A stretch of DNA of 64,000 nt, taken from Rhizobium sp. LC145 (GTDB lineage: Bacteria; Pseudomonadota; Alphaproteobacteria; Rhizobiales; Rhizobiaceae). The stretch covers positions 310,001 through 374,000 of the forward strand of contig NZ_LBHV01000007.1 in the NCBI RefSeq assembly GCF_001005825.1, written 5' to 3'. A program made the position numbers and the translations under genes. Below the pieces are notes generated by a model. The model searched no databases. It was not told where the DNA came from and saw only the letters and a program-made list of their open reading frames with translations. Below, in pieces: positions 26,435 through 36,584 of the stretch. Positions within the stretch are counted from its first letter, which is position 1, and each line of letters opens with the position of its first letter.

Positions 26435-28354
26435 GTGACACCAAACCTCGAAACGCCCCTGCTCGATCAGGTCGAGTTCCCTAACGATCTCAGGAAACTC
26501 GACGATCGCGACCTGCCGCAACTCGCCCGTGAAGTTCGCGACGAGATGATCGACGCGGTCTCGCGCACCGGTGGGCATCTGGGCGCAGGGCTTGGCGTCG
26601 TGGAGCTGACGATCGCCATCCACAAGGTGTTCGATACGCCTGACGACAGGCTGATCTTCGATGTCGGGCATCAGTGCTATCCGCACAAGATCCTGACCGG
26701 CCGGCGTGACCGCATCCGCACGCTGCGCCAGGAAAACGGGCTTTCCGGCTTCACCCGCCGGGCCGAGAGCGCATATGATCCGTTCGGAGCCGCCCACTCC
26801 TCCACCTCGATTTCCGCCGGCCTCGGCATGGCGGTGGCGGCCGATCTGGCGAAATCGAAGCGGAACGTCATCGCCGTCATCGGCGACGGCGCGATGTCGG
26901 CAGGCATGGCCTACGAGGCCTTGAACAATGCCGGCGCGCTCGACGCGCGGCTGATCGTCATCCTCAACGACAACGACATGTCGATCGCGCCGCCGACCGG
27001 CGCGATGAGCGCCTATCTCGCGCGGCTTGCCTCCGGGCGCACCTATATGGGCTTCCGCGAGATGGGCAAGAAGCTGACAAGCTATCTCGGCAAATCGATC
27101 GATCGCGCCATCACACGCGCGGTCGAACATGCCCGTGGCTACGTGACCGGCGGCACCATGTTCGAAGAAATGGGCTTCTATCACATCGGCCCGATCGACG
27201 GACATTCATTCGACCACCTGCTGCCGGTGCTGCGCAACGTGCGCGACAATGCCCAGGGCCCGGTCCTCATCCATGTCGTCACCCAGAAGGGTAAGGGCTA
27301 TCCGCCGGCCGAGGCCGCTGCCGACAAGTATCACGGCGTCAACAAGTTCGATGTCATCACCGGAGCGCAGGCGAAATCCAAGCCCAACGCGCCTTCCTAT
27401 ACCAGCGTCTTCGGCGAGGCGCTCGTGCAAGAGGCGGCATTCGACGAGAAGATCGTCGGCATCACCGCCGCCATGCCGAACGGCACCGGCATCGACAAGC
27501 TGGCGGAGGTCTTCCCTTCCCGCACCTTCGACGTCGGCATTGCCGAACAGCATGCGGTAACGTTCGCGGCCGGTCTTGCGGCGGAGGGCTACAAGCCCTT
27601 CTGCGCCCTCTATTCCACCTTCCTGCAGCGCGGCTACGACCAGGTGGTCCACGACGTGGCGATCCAGGGGCTTCCCGTGCGCTTCCCTATCGACCGCGCC
27701 GGCTTCGTCGGCGCTGACGGGCCGACCCATGCGGGCTCCTTCGACACCACCTTCCTGGCGACGCTGCCGGGCATGGTGGTTATGGCCGCAGCCGATGAGG
27801 CGGAACTGAAGCACATGGTGCGCACCGCAGCCGCCTATGACGCAGGCCCGATCTCCTTCCGCTATCCGCGCGGCGAAGGCGTGGGCGTGGAACTGCCGGA
27901 GCGCGGGCAGATCCTGGAGATCGGCAAGGGCCGCCTCGTCAAGCAGGGCTCCAAGGTGGCGCTGCTTTCGTTCGGCACGCGTCTCAAGGACTGTCTGCTG
28001 GCAGCCGAAGACCTCGATGCGGCCGGACTTTCCACGACGGTGGCCGACGCGCGCTTCGCCAAACCGCTCGATCATGATCTCATCCGCCAGCTCGCCCGCC
28101 ATCACGAGGTACTCATCACCATCGAGGAAGGCGCGGTCGGCGGTTTCGCTGCGCATGTCCTGCAGTTCCTCTCCACCGAGGGCCTGCTTGACCACGGCCT
28201 GAAAATCCGCCCGCTGGTGCTGCCGGATATCTGGATGGAGCAGGCGAGCCCGGATGCCATGTATGCCAGGGCAGGCCTCGACCGCGCGGGCATCGTCTCG
28301 ACCGTCTTCGGAGCGCTCGGCCAGAAGCGGATCGACGTCGGCGCTGCGGGCTGA
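26435..28354 (+). CDS. dxs: 1-deoxy-D-xylulose-5-phosphate synthase
   Basis: A 639-residue thiamine-diphosphate enzyme that condenses pyruvate and glyceraldehyde-3-phosphate, the first step of the MEP isoprenoid pathway. [20 protein letters not shown] (residues about 47-66), [18 protein letters not shown], the ThDP motif [18 protein letters not shown] (about 150-167), catalytic [18 protein letters not shown] (about 369-386) and [15 protein letters not shown] are all present. GTG 26435 gives the family length; an upstream in-frame start would add 16 unconserved residues. Convergent with the YceI gene, eight bases apart. Confidence 0.96.
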   Translation: MTPNLETPLLDQVEFPNDLRKLDDRDLPQLAREVRDEMIDAVSRTGGHLGAGLGVVELTIAIHKVFDTPDDRLIFDVGHQCYPHKILTGRRDRIRTLRQENGLSGFTRRAESAYDPFGAAHSSTSISAGLGMAVAADLAKSKRNVIAVIGDGAMSAGMAYEALNNAGALDARLIVILNDNDMSIAPPTGAMSAYLARLASGRTYMGFREMGKKLTSYLGKSIDRAITRAVEHARGYVTGGTMFEEMGFYHIGPIDGHSFDHLLPVLRNVRDNAQGPVLIHVVTQKGKGYPPAEAAADKYHGVNKFDVITGAQAKSKPNAPSYTSVFGEALVQEAAFDEKIVGITAAMPNGTGIDKLAEVFPSRTFDVGIAEQHAVTFAAGLAAEGYKPFCALYSTFLQRGYDQVVHDVAIQGLPVRFPIDRAGFVGADGPTHAGSFDTTFLATLPGMVVMAAADEAELKHMVRTAAAYDAGPISFRYPRGEGVGVELPERGQILEIGKGRLVKQGSKVALLSFGTRLKDCLLAAEDLDAAGLSTTVADARFAKPLDHDLIRQLARHHEVLITIEEGAVGGFAAHVLQFLSTEGLLDHGLKIRPLVLPDIWMEQASPDAMYARAGLDRAGIVSTVFGALGQKRIDVGAAG

Positions 28355-28361
28355 TGCCCAA

Positions 28362-28949
28362 TCAGCGGCGCCGGCCTTCTATCCTCATTTCGAACTGGAC
28401 GACGTTCGAATAGATCGGCGTGCCGACATCCATGCCGTAGCGGGAGCGGAAGATCCTGCCCTGTACATCGAAGCTGATGGAGCGGCCGGTCCAGCCGGTC
28501 AGCCTCACATCGAAACTTTCGGCGGAACTGCGGCCCCTGGCCGTCAACGTGCCGGCGACGCGGGCTGTGTCCGGCCCCGTTTGCTCCACGCGGCTGGAGC
28601 GGAAGGAAATCCTGTCGAAATGTTCGGTGTCGAACACCGCCCCGGAACGCAGGAAGGCATCGATCCTCTGCTGCCCGGTGGTGACGCTTGCCGGCCGCAA
28701 TTCGAAGCTGACCGTCGAGCCCGAGAGGTTTCCCGCCCTCAGATCGAATGTACCGGAAAACTGGCCGAACCTGCCTTTGATGCCGCCGCCGCCTGCCTGC
28801 TCGACCGTAAAGGCGATGCTGGAGGACGGCGTGATGGCGTAGCGGCCCGCCGCTTCCGCCAGGCTCGGCACATCGACCGCAAGGGAACCGGCTGCCGGAA
28901 GGACCGCGACAGTCAACAGCACGCCGAACAGGGCCATTTTTCCATTCAT
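28362..28949 (-). CDS. YceI family periplasmic protein
   Basis: A 195-residue lipocalin-like protein with a signal peptide (NGKMALFGVLLTVAVLPAAG) and YceI features: YAITPSSSIAFTV, GGIKGRFGQFSGTFDL, F-D-T-E-H-F-D-R-I-S-F and V-A-G-T-L-T-A-R-G. YceI proteins bind isoprenoid or amphiphilic molecules; physiological role is unknown. It lies four bases after the cytochrome b561 gene on the same strand, a pairing commonly seen and suggesting a shared membrane or redox role. Confidence 0.88.
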   Translation of the reverse strand: MNGKMALFGVLLTVAVLPAAGSLAVDVPSLAEAAGRYAITPSSSIAFTVEQAGGGGIKGRFGQFSGTFDLRAGNLSGSTVSFELRPASVTTGQQRIDAFLRSGAVFDTEHFDRISFRSSRVEQTGPDTARVAGTLTARGRSSAESFDVRLTGWTGRSISFDVQGRIFRSRYGMDVGTPIYSNVVQFEMRIEGRRR

Positions 28950-28953
28950 CGCC

Positions 28954-29535
28954 CTACTCCTTCACCGAGGCCTTCGGAGGGTCCGATCGACGGCCGAGCA
29001 TACGCAGGAGCACATCGTCGCGCCGGCGATAGTGATGATGGAGCGCGGCGGCGGAATGCAGCAGCACCAGCGCGAGGGTGAAATAGGCAAGCAGGGCGTG
29101 CGCTTCCGTCCACCAGCTTTCGGCAGCATCCGATTTCGGCACCGGCAGATGCGGAACCACGACCAGATTGAAGGCGAAAGTGGGAATTTCCAGCGGCGAG
29201 ACCGATGCCACCATCCAGCCCGCGAGCGGCACGAGGACGGCAAGTGTCGCCAGAAGAAGATGCACGGCCTTGGCGAACCGCCGTTCAAGATAACTCAGGC
29301 CTGCGGACGAGCTGACGGAAGGCCGGACCAGCGAATAGAGAAGCCTCACGGAGGCAAGCACCAATGCCAGCATCCCGAAGGATTTGTGCCACTGGAAGAG
29401 CGAAAACTGCAAGACGGGATCTATCCCCGGCCGGGTCATCGCGAAACCGAGCGCCAGGAGGCCGAGGATCAGCACCGCGATCAACCAGTGAAGGATGATC
29501 GTGAAAGTGTCATAGCGATCGGCAGGACCACGCAT
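28954..29535 (-). CDS. Cytochrome b561 family protein
   Basis: A 193-residue membrane protein with four hydrophobic helices and histidines spaced as in di-heme b561 proteins: ILHWLIAV (helix 1), FQWHKSFGML (helix 2), KAVHLLLATLAVLVPLAGW (helix 3) and EAHALLAYFTLALVLLHSAAALHHHY (helix 4). It probably transfers electrons across or within the inner membrane. The start at 29535 has GGGAAG six bases upstream; an ATG at 29598 without a ribosome-binding site is the alternative. Precedes YceI in the same operon. Confidence 0.88.
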   Translation of the reverse strand: MRGPADRYDTFTIILHWLIAVLILGLLALGFAMTRPGIDPVLQFSLFQWHKSFGMLALVLASVRLLYSLVRPSVSSSAGLSYLERRFAKAVHLLLATLAVLVPLAGWMVASVSPLEIPTFAFNLVVVPHLPVPKSDAAESWWTEAHALLAYFTLALVLLHSAAALHHHYRRRDDVLLRMLGRRSDPPKASVKE

Positions 29536-29634
29536 GACGAGCTTCCCAAGGCTTCCTGTTAGATCATCCTCCTGCGCCTGCCTTTCGGCAAGGCGCATCA
29601 AATCACGGTAGCGCGATCTTTGATGGGACTATCA

Positions 29635-29672
29635 TAAAACAAGACAGCCCGGGCGAATGCCCGGGCTGTCTC
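29635..29672 (-). terminator. Terminator of the CHASE3-type chemoreceptor gene
   Basis: A perfect 13-bp stem (AGACAGCCCGGGC with GCCCGGGCTGTCT, 29642-29671) and a four-base loop lie just after the chemoreceptor stop. On the minus strand it is followed by TTGTTTTA, so it is a strong intrinsic terminator separating it from the cytochrome b561 gene. Confidence 0.85.
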
Positions 29673-29694
29673 AAGGCGATCATCCGCTTAAGGA

Positions 29695-31635
29695 TCAGAA
29701 CTCCGACCAGTCTTCCTTTACCGCGGCGGACGAAGCCGTCTTCGAGGAGAATGCGCGGGCAAGAGTCGAACGCAGCGCGTTGGCGGGGGATGCCGCCGGA
29801 CGGGCGCCGGTGGCAGCCGGAGCCGGACGCGCCACTCTTGTGGCCGTCTCGACGCCAAGCTTGAACTGACGCAGCAATGCGTCAAGCGCCTGCGCCTCGT
29901 GAGCGAGCTTATGGCTTGCCGCCGTCTGCTGCTCCACCATTGCCGCGTTCTGCTGGGTGCCCTGGTCCATGTTGTTGACGGCGGTGTTGATCTCCTGAAG
30001 GCCGGAAGACTGTTCCCGCGTGGAGGTGACGATGGCGTTCAGATGCTCGTTGATCTCCTGCACCTCGCCAACGATCGCCTGCAACGCCTTGCCGGTCTCA
30101 TCGACCAATCCGACGCCCGCCTGCACCTGCTGGTTGGAAGTGGTGATCAGCGCCTTGATCTCCTTGGCCGCATTGGCGGAGCGCTGGGCGAGCTCGCGCA
30201 CTTCCTGCGCCACCACTGCGAAGCCCTTGCCGGCATCGCCCGCACGCGCCGCCTCGACGCCCGCGTTGAGGGCGAGAAGGTTCGTCTGGAAGGCGATATC
30301 GTCGATGACGCTGATGATGTTGATGATCTCGCCGGAGGATTTGGCGATCCCCTCCATGGCGGAAACCGCCCGGCGAACGACATCGCCCGATTTCTCGGCA
30401 CCCATGCGGGCACGTTCGACGCGCTGGCCGACATCTTCGGCGCGGCGTGCCGATTCCTTGACGGTCGTGGTTACCTCCTCCAGAGCGGCAGCCGTCTCCT
30501 CAACGGCCGCGGCCTGCTGTTCGGTTCGGCGGCCGAGATCATCGGCAGCGGAACGGATCTCGGAAGCACCGGCATTGATGGCGGATGCGTTTTCACCGAC
30601 AGACCGGAGCGCCGCCTGCAGTTTTTCGAGCGACTGGTTGAAATCGACGCGCAGCCGGTCGAGACGAGCGGAGAAGGGTGTTTCCAGACGATAGGCGACA
30701 TCGCCGTTGGCGAGGCTTGCAAGGCCGGTCGCAAGCGAGTCGATCGCGAATTCGATCTCGGCCGCTTCGTTCGCCTTCTGGGCCTCGGCGGCCTGGCGCT
30801 CGCGATCGGCGGTTTCGCGCAGGTGATCGGCATCGCGCGAAAGGCGGAGCTTTTCGATCGCGGCATCCTTGAAGACCGCGACGGCCTTGGCCATCTGACC
30901 CACTTCGTCGCCGCGCTCGAGGGCGGGAACGACGATATCATTGTCGCCGCCGGCAAGCCGGGACATGGCCTGTGTCATGCCGACGATCGGCGTGACGATC
31001 GCCCGCGACAGCGCCCAGACGAGCAGCGCAGCAATGAGACCGGCAGCAGCACCGCCGAGGAGCAGGGCCATGCGCAGATCGCCGAACGCCTCGCTCTGTT
31101 CTGCCGTCAGGCCGGCGGAAAGCTCATGCACCTGCTGCTTGATCTCTGCCGCCGTCTCGCGGAAGGCATCGAGCTGGCCGCGCGACTGGTTGCGGCCGAT
31201 CTCGATGACCTGATCGATCGGCATGTCGCTGTTCCTGCGCGCCGCGAGCTGCGGCTCGGTAAGCTGCGTGTGGAAGACATCCGCCGCCTTGCGCATGGCG
31301 TCCAGCGAAGCGATCAGCGCCGGCATATCCGCCGCGGCTTGCTTTGCCGCGTCGATCGCCGCGATCATCTTCTCTCGATTGGCGAAGACATCGTTATAGG
31401 TGCTGTCGCTCTTGAAGAGCAGGAAGCCGCGCTGGTTGACGGCCTGTTCCAGCATGGCCTGGAGGGCTGCATCCACATGCCCGACGATCGTCTGGGACGC
31501 GACCTGCCTTGCGGAGGCATCGCGGGATTTCGAGGCCTGCCAGTAAACGCCCGCGGAGGCGAGAAGGCAAACCGACATCAAAGCGGCGAAGGTGAAGATG
31601 AGCTTTTTGTTCAGCGAAAGATTTTTCAAGGACAT
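29695..31635 (-). CDS. Methyl-accepting chemotaxis protein with CHASE3-like sensor and C-terminal CheR-docking pentapeptide
   Basis: A 646-residue chemoreceptor. Transmembrane helices at about 10-30 and 188-212 flank a helical periplasmic sensor containing [17 protein letters not shown], as in CHASE3-type domains. A HAMP domain follows ([21 protein letters not shown]), then a second HAMP-like part and the signalling hairpin with [37 protein letters not shown]. The protein ends DWSEF, fitting the x-aromatic-x-x-aromatic pentapeptide that tethers CheR/CheB. Ligand unknown. Divergent from tlyA; 31636-31819 shows no recognisable box. Confidence 0.93.
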   Translation of the reverse strand: MSLKNLSLNKKLIFTFAALMSVCLLASAGVYWQASKSRDASARQVASQTIVGHVDAALQAMLEQAVNQRGFLLFKSDSTYNDVFANREKMIAAIDAAKQAAADMPALIASLDAMRKAADVFHTQLTEPQLAARRNSDMPIDQVIEIGRNQSRGQLDAFRETAAEIKQQVHELSAGLTAEQSEAFGDLRMALLLGGAAAGLIAALLVWALSRAIVTPIVGMTQAMSRLAGGDNDIVVPALERGDEVGQMAKAVAVFKDAAIEKLRLSRDADHLRETADRERQAAEAQKANEAAEIEFAIDSLATGLASLANGDVAYRLETPFSARLDRLRVDFNQSLEKLQAALRSVGENASAINAGASEIRSAADDLGRRTEQQAAAVEETAAALEEVTTTVKESARRAEDVGQRVERARMGAEKSGDVVRRAVSAMEGIAKSSGEIINIISVIDDIAFQTNLLALNAGVEAARAGDAGKGFAVVAQEVRELAQRSANAAKEIKALITTSNQQVQAGVGLVDETGKALQAIVGEVQEINEHLNAIVTSTREQSSGLQEINTAVNNMDQGTQQNAAMVEQQTAASHKLAHEAQALDALLRQFKLGVETATRVARPAPAATGARPAASPANALRSTLARAFSSKTASSAAVKEDWSEF

Positions 31636-31819
31636 GACGGGTTCTCGGTGGACCTAGGGACGGCGGACTTCTCTCCCATGCTCCACAGAATCCGATCCGC
31701 CTTAAGAATGTCTTGCGGTCCGGCCCCGAGTTTTCATGGGGATTTTGAGGGAGGTCCGAAGGCAGCGCATGACAGGAAACGCTTGCATGCGTTGTCGATG
31801 ACGGTCATTGACTGCGGTC

Positions 31820-32572
31820 ATGTCTCAAACCCCGCAAACACAGCGCCTCGACCAGCTTCTCGTCTCGCGCGGTATCTTCGAAAGTCGCTCCCGGGCGCGC
31901 GATGCGATCACGCGCGGCACGGTGAGCGCCAACGGACAGATCGTGACGAAAGCGGGCCAGGTTTTTCCGCCCGATGTCCCTCTGGCGATCGACGATCCGG
32001 CCAAGGACTATGTCTCGCGCGCCGCGCTGAAACTCGTCGCCGCGCTCGATCATTTCAGCCTGGATCCGAAAGGCCGCGATTGCCTGGACGTCGGCGCCTC
32101 GACCGGCGGCTTTACCGAGGTACTGCTCGAACGCGGCGCGGCGCATGTGACGGCGATCGATGTGGGCCACGGCCAGATGCATGAGCGCATCGCCGGCGAT
32201 CCGCGCGTGACGAATATCGAAGGGCTGAACGCCCGCAATCTCTCGGAAGGCGATCTCGGCGGGCGGGCGATCGATTTCGTCGTATCGGACGTCTCCTTCA
32301 TCTCGCTGAAGCTTGCGCTGCCGCCGGCATTGAAGCTTGTCGCGCAAGGCGCCATATGCGCGCTGCTCGTCAAGCCGCAATTCGAAGCCGGCCGCGAGGC
32401 GATCGGCAAGGGTGGGCTTCTCAAAGACCCGGAAAGCGCTTCCGAGGTGGCGGCGGAACTCGAACGCTGGCTGAGTAAAGACATGGGCTGGAAGAGCTTC
32501 GGCCTCATTCCCTCCCCTATTTCCGGCGGCGACGGCAACCAGGAATTCCTGTTGGCAGGACAGAAGGCATGA
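31820..32572 (+). CDS. tlyA: TlyA-family S4/FtsJ rRNA methyltransferase
   Basis: A 250-residue protein. Residues about 8-60 are an S4 RNA-binding domain (RLDQLLVSRGIFESRSRARDAI), followed by an FtsJ-like methyltransferase with DVGASTGGFTEVLLERGA (SAM motif I, about 90-107), VSDVSFISLK and LVKPQFEAGRE (catalytic lysine region). TlyA 2'-O-methylates cytidines of 16S and 23S rRNA; the historical name haemolysin is misleading. It overlaps the next methyltransferase by four bases. Confidence 0.92.
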   Translation: MSQTPQTQRLDQLLVSRGIFESRSRARDAITRGTVSANGQIVTKAGQVFPPDVPLAIDDPAKDYVSRAALKLVAALDHFSLDPKGRDCLDVGASTGGFTEVLLERGAAHVTAIDVGHGQMHERIAGDPRVTNIEGLNARNLSEGDLGGRAIDFVVSDVSFISLKLALPPALKLVAQGAICALLVKPQFEAGREAIGKGGLLKDPESASEVAAELERWLSKDMGWKSFGLIPSPISGGDGNQEFLLAGQKA

Positions 32573-33813
32573 GCACGGAAACGGTAACCATCACGCGGCT
32601 CGGCGCGCAGGGACACGGCATCGCGGAGAGCGAGAAGGGGCCGATCTACGTGCCCTATGCGCTGCCCGGCGAGACCGTGGCGATCGCCCGAAACGGCAAT
32701 CACGGCGCGGTCATGTCGACTTCCATCGCCTCCCCGAACCGCATCGAGCCGCTCTGTCGCCATTTCAGCCCGGATCGCGACGCCTGCGGCGGCTGTTCGC
32801 TGCAGCACCTGGCGGATGCTCCCTACCGGGCCTTCAAGCGGGCGCTCGTCATCGACGCGCTGAAATCCAAAGGGCTGACCCCGGAAGTCCGCGAACTCGT
32901 CGTCGCCAACCCCGGCGAGCGGCGCCGCGCAGTGTTTTCGGCGCGGCGGACGGAGAAGGACTTCCTGCTCGGCTTCAACCGTGCCGAGACCAATCATATC
33001 GTCTCGATCGAGGAATGTCCCATCGCCTCGCCGGGTATCGTGGCGAGGCTCGATGCAATCCGCGCCATCGGCCAGTCGCTCGCGACCGGATCGGAGACCT
33101 TCCGCATCACGGTTCTCGAAACGCTTTCCGGCCTCGATATCGCCGCCGAAGGCTTGAAGCCGCTTTCCGACAAGCAGCGCCGGGCGGCGACCGAAACCGT
33201 GCTCGGGCTCAAGGGCATCGCCCGGGCTTCGGTGAACGGCGAAATTCTGATCGAGCCGCAGAAGCCGCTGATCGATTTCGGCGGGGTCAAGGTCTCGCCG
33301 CCGGCGGGCGCCTTCACGCAGGCTACGAAACAGGCGGAAGAAGCCATGGCCGAGCTCGTGCTTTCCCATATCGGCAAAGCCAAGCGCGTGCTCGACCTTT
33401 TCGCCGGCTCCGGCACCTTCGCGCTGAGACTTGCCCGCACCGCCAAGGTGCACGCGGTAGAAGGCGAAGAAAAGCCGCTGAAGGCGCTCGACCATGCCGC
33501 CCGCAATACGCAAGGGTTGAAGCCGGTAACCGTGGAGAAGCGCGACCTCTACCGCCGGCCGATGATCCCCATGGAACTGAAGAACTATGACGCCGTGGTC
33601 TTCGATCCGCCTCGCGCCGGCGCCGAAGCGCAGGTGAAGGAAATAGCCCGCTCCAACATCAAGACGATCGCGGCGGTGAGCTGCAATCCCATCACCCTTG
33701 CCCGCGACCTCAAGATCCTGGTGGATGCCGGTTACAAAATCCGCTCCGTCACGCCGATCGACCAGTTCCTCTGGTCGCCGCATGTGGAAGCGGCGGCGCT
33801 GCTGGAGAAGTAG
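32569..33813 (+). CDS. RumA/TrmA-type 5-methyluridine RNA methyltransferase
   Basis: A 414-residue enzyme of the uracil-C5 methyltransferase family. An N-terminal TRAM-like segment is followed by the iron-sulfur cysteines in CRHFSPDRDACGGCSLQHL (residues about 63-81), SAM motif LDLFAGSGTFALRLA (about 278) and the catalytic cysteine in AAVSCNPITLARDL (about 370), with FDPPRAGA before it. It should methylate a uridine of rRNA or tRNA; which one cannot be told. Start ATG overlaps the tlyA stop, so the two RNA-modification genes are one unit. Confidence 0.9.
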   Translation: MSTETVTITRLGAQGHGIAESEKGPIYVPYALPGETVAIARNGNHGAVMSTSIASPNRIEPLCRHFSPDRDACGGCSLQHLADAPYRAFKRALVIDALKSKGLTPEVRELVVANPGERRRAVFSARRTEKDFLLGFNRAETNHIVSIEECPIASPGIVARLDAIRAIGQSLATGSETFRITVLETLSGLDIAAEGLKPLSDKQRRAATETVLGLKGIARASVNGEILIEPQKPLIDFGGVKVSPPAGAFTQATKQAEEAMAELVLSHIGKAKRVLDLFAGSGTFALRLARTAKVHAVEGEEKPLKALDHAARNTQGLKPVTVEKRDLYRRPMIPMELKNYDAVVFDPPRAGAEAQVKEIARSNIKTIAAVSCNPITLARDLKILVDAGYKIRSVTPIDQFLWSPHVEAAALLEK

Positions 33814-33816
33814 GAG

Positions 33817-34575
33817 CTACCGCTTCAGAAACGCCTCGAACGCCGCCCTTGCCTCGGCGCTCCTGAGCCGGGCTGCGAAGTGGACGAGTTCCTCATCGAT
33901 GCGGGCGAGCACCGCATCGCGCGGGCCGCGGACGAGATCGCGGGCGATCTTCAAGGCCTGCGGCGGCTTTTTCGCCAGGCTCGCGGCGAGCGCCAGCGTT
34001 TCCACCTCCACCGCTTCCGGCTCCACGACCTTCCAGATCATGCCGGCCTGGAGGGCGGCTTCCGCCGAAAGCCCCTCGCCCGCGACCAGCATGGCAAAGG
34101 CCCGCTGATGGCCGATCACCTTCGGCGCGAGAAGGCTGGAGGCGGCTTCCGGCACGAGCGCCAGATCGACAAAGGGCGTCCTGAACAGGCTACGGTAGGA
34201 TGCGACCGTCATGTCACAATGCAGGTTCAGCGTCGTGCCGATGCCGATCGCCAGGCCATCGACCCCGGAAACGAGCGGCTTTTCGGCCACCGCCAGCGCC
34301 TTGATGAAAACGGCCGCGGCGGGCGCTTCCTTCGAGCCGGACATGGCATAGGCGAGGAAATCGCCCATGTCGTTGCCGGCCGAAAAGCAGCCTTCCGTGC
34401 CGAGGAAGGCGACGGCGCGGATTGCCTCATCCGCATTCGCCTCTTCGAGCGCCGCCGTCATGCGATCGTACATGGCGGAGGTGATTGCGTTCTTCTTTTC
34501 CGGCCGGTTGAAGCGGATGACCATGACGCCCGGATGGTTCTCCGGACGCTCGACAAGGATATGACTGTCGCTCAC
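33817..34575 (-). CDS. Enoyl-CoA hydratase/isomerase family protein
   Basis: A 252-residue crotonase-fold enzyme: NRPEKKNAITSAMYDRM (about 21-37), the oxyanion-hole sequence GCFSAGNDMGDF (about 63-74) and GLAIGIGTTLNLHCD (about 106-120). The second catalytic Glu region reads LVPEAASSLL. It hydrates or isomerises an enoyl-CoA; substrate unknown. GTG at 34575 has AAGGGGA upstream; an in-frame TTG at 34590 overlaps the stop of the acyl-CoA dehydrogenase. The two genes are cotranscribed and likely act in the same beta-oxidation-like pathway. Confidence 0.88.
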   Translation of the reverse strand: MSDSHILVERPENHPGVMVIRFNRPEKKNAITSAMYDRMTAALEEANADEAIRAVAFLGTEGCFSAGNDMGDFLAYAMSGSKEAPAAAVFIKALAVAEKPLVSGVDGLAIGIGTTLNLHCDMTVASYRSLFRTPFVDLALVPEAASSLLAPKVIGHQRAFAMLVAGEGLSAEAALQAGMIWKVVEPEAVEVETLALAASLAKKPPQALKIARDLVRGPRDAVLARIDEELVHFAARLRSAEARAAFEAFLKR

Positions 34576-34586
34576 GCCGTTCCCCT

Positions 34587-36380
34587 TCAAGCCAGAACCG
34601 AGCGGGCGGCTTCCAGGCTCGCCGCTCCCGACATCACGCGGTCACGCAGGGCCGAGCTTTCGGCCAGCAGGTTTTCGGCGGCGAAGCGGCAAAGCGCCAC
34701 CCGCCTTGCCGGGCCGCCATCATCCGCCTCGACGAGCCCGCCCTTGGCGAGATAGGCGCCGGTCAGCACCAGCCCGAACAGCCGCTGATAGGGCGTGGCG
34801 CCCGCAAGCGCCTCGGATAGGCGGCCTTCCGCCTGCCCCTCGAGCAGCCAGGTCGTGGCATTTTCGAGTGCGACGATCGCCGCCTTCAGGCGATCCGCGG
34901 TCTCGCCGAACTCTACATTGTTGGAGGCCGCGACCTTGTCTGCGATATCCTTCAGTTCCGCGATGAAGCCGCTCACATGATTTCCGTCCGAAAGCGGCAG
35001 CTTGCGGGTGACGAGATCGATCGCCTGGATGCCGTTGGTGCCTTCGTAGATCGGCGCGATGCGCGCATCGCGGAGGTAGCGGGCAGCACCCGTCTCCTCG
35101 ATGAAGCCCATGCCGCCATGCACCTGGATGCCGAGCGAGGCGACATCCACGCCGATATCGGTGGCGAAGGATTTGGCGATGGGGGTCAAAAGCGCGGCGC
35201 GCTCGGACCAATGGCGGGCCTCGTCGCCTTCGGTGTGGTGCGCCGTGTCGATGGCATGGGCGCAGGCATAGCAAATGGCGCGAGCGCCCTGCGTCAACGC
35301 CTTCATGGTGATGAGCATACGGGCGACATCCGGATGCTCGATGATGGGGCTCATCCCTCCTGCCTGGCCCGAATCGGACCAGCCGGGCGCCTTGCCCTGC
35401 GTCCGCTCCCTGGCATAGGCGATCGCCTTCTGGGTGGCGGCTTCGGCAATCGCGACACCCTGCATGCCGACCGCGAGGCGGGCATTGTTCATCATGGTGA
35501 ACATGCAGGCGAGGCCCTTGTTCTCCTCGCCGACGATCCAGCCGATCGCTCCTTTTTCCTCACCATATTTTCCGTCGCCATAAATCATGGTGCAGGTCGG
35601 CGCGCCATGGATGCCGAGCTTGTGTTCGATCGAATGGCAGAAGACGTCGTTGCGGGGTCCAAGCGAGCCGTCCTCGTTCACCAGGAATTTCGGCACCAGG
35701 AAGAGCGAAATGCCGCGCGTGCCGGCCGGCGCATCCGGAAGCCGGGCGAGAACGAGATGGATGATGTTCTCCGCCGCGTCGTGTTCGCCCCAGGTGATGA
35801 ATATCTTCTGGCCGAAGATGCGGTAGGAGCCGTCGTCATTGCGTTCGGCGCGGGTCTTCAGCACGCCGAGATCCGAGCCCGCATGCGGCTCGGTGAGGTT
35901 CATGGTGCCGGTCCATTCGCCGGATACCAGCTTCGCGAGGTAAGTTTCCTTGAGGGCTTCGCTGCCGTGCTTGTCGAGCGCCTCGATCGCGCCCATGGTG
36001 AGCGTCGGCGCCAGCGCAAAGGCCATGGAGGCGGAGTTCCACATCTCCAGCGTCGCGACGTTCAGCATGTGCGGAAGGTTCTGGCCGCCGAAGGCTTCCG
36101 GGCCCGTCAGGCCGTTCCAGCCGCCTTCACGCCAATGACGATAAAGGTCCGCCCAGCCGTCGGGCGTCCTGACCTCGCCATCGGTCAGCTTCGCGCCCTG
36201 CCTGTCGCCCGCCTCACCGAGCGGCGCCATCTCGTCGCTCGCGAAGCGGCCCGCCTCTTCCAGGATCGCCTCTACGAGATCGGAGCTCAGGTCTCCGAAG
36301 CGGCCGATCTCGATGGCGTCAGCCAGTCCCGCGACGTGATTGAGCGTGAAGGCGATCTCCTCCACAGGTGCCTTGTACAT
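34587..36380 (-). CDS. Acyl-CoA dehydrogenase (long, ~600-residue class)
   Basis: A 597-residue FAD enzyme of the long acyl-CoA-dehydrogenase class to which DmdC-type methylmercaptopropionyl-CoA dehydrogenases belong. It has an N-terminal extension, the FAD-binding MNLTEPHAGSDLGVLKTRA block (about 160-178), KIFITWGEHD, GIQVHGGMGFIEETGAARYLRD and catalytic IYEGTNGIQA (about 448-457), then the extra C-terminal helical domain. The true substrate is undetermined. The enoyl-CoA hydratase follows with overlapping sequence. A palindromic box 75 bases upstream suggests regulation by a fatty-acid or branched-chain amino-acid catabolism repressor. Confidence 0.93.
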   Translation of the reverse strand: MYKAPVEEIAFTLNHVAGLADAIEIGRFGDLSSDLVEAILEEAGRFASDEMAPLGEAGDRQGAKLTDGEVRTPDGWADLYRHWREGGWNGLTGPEAFGGQNLPHMLNVATLEMWNSASMAFALAPTLTMGAIEALDKHGSEALKETYLAKLVSGEWTGTMNLTEPHAGSDLGVLKTRAERNDDGSYRIFGQKIFITWGEHDAAENIIHLVLARLPDAPAGTRGISLFLVPKFLVNEDGSLGPRNDVFCHSIEHKLGIHGAPTCTMIYGDGKYGEEKGAIGWIVGEENKGLACMFTMMNNARLAVGMQGVAIAEAATQKAIAYARERTQGKAPGWSDSGQAGGMSPIIEHPDVARMLITMKALTQGARAICYACAHAIDTAHHTEGDEARHWSERAALLTPIAKSFATDIGVDVASLGIQVHGGMGFIEETGAARYLRDARIAPIYEGTNGIQAIDLVTRKLPLSDGNHVSGFIAELKDIADKVAASNNVEFGETADRLKAAIVALENATTWLLEGQAEGRLSEALAGATPYQRLFGLVLTGAYLAKGGLVEADDGGPARRVALCRFAAENLLAESSALRDRVMSGAASLEAARSVLA

Positions 36381-36455
36381 GGTTCTTCCTCCTCGTGGCC
36401 CTCTCGGCAGGCGGCAGCCCCCCTCAAGCCGACTCCACCATCGCGATTACTTTCT

Positions 36456-36471
36456 TTTACGTAAACGTAAA
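36456..36471. promoter_or_regulatory. Palindromic operator-like box upstream of the acyl-CoA dehydrogenase operon
   Basis: TTTACG-TAAA-CGTAAA is an inverted repeat 76-91 bases before the dehydrogenase start, in an AT-rich stretch of the 204-base gap shared with the divergent CorA gene. The TTACG..CGTAA form resembles sites reported for LiuR-type MerR regulators of acyl-CoA degradation genes in proteobacteria; assignment to that regulator is inference from memory of the motif. Confidence 0.5.
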
Positions 36472-36584
36472 TACGGTTGTCAATGAGCTGCCGCCTCGTC
36501 CGATTACGCCCTGAACCCTCCTGCGTGAAATTGGCGTCACATAACTCCGATAATCTAGCGGATCATTTCGCGAGTCCACGCCTC

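Noticed and set aside
29899..32184. 761-codon open frame opposite the chemoreceptor
   Set aside because: Shadow of the receptor gene; translation is repetitive and resembles no family, while the minus-strand frame has complete chemoreceptor motifs.
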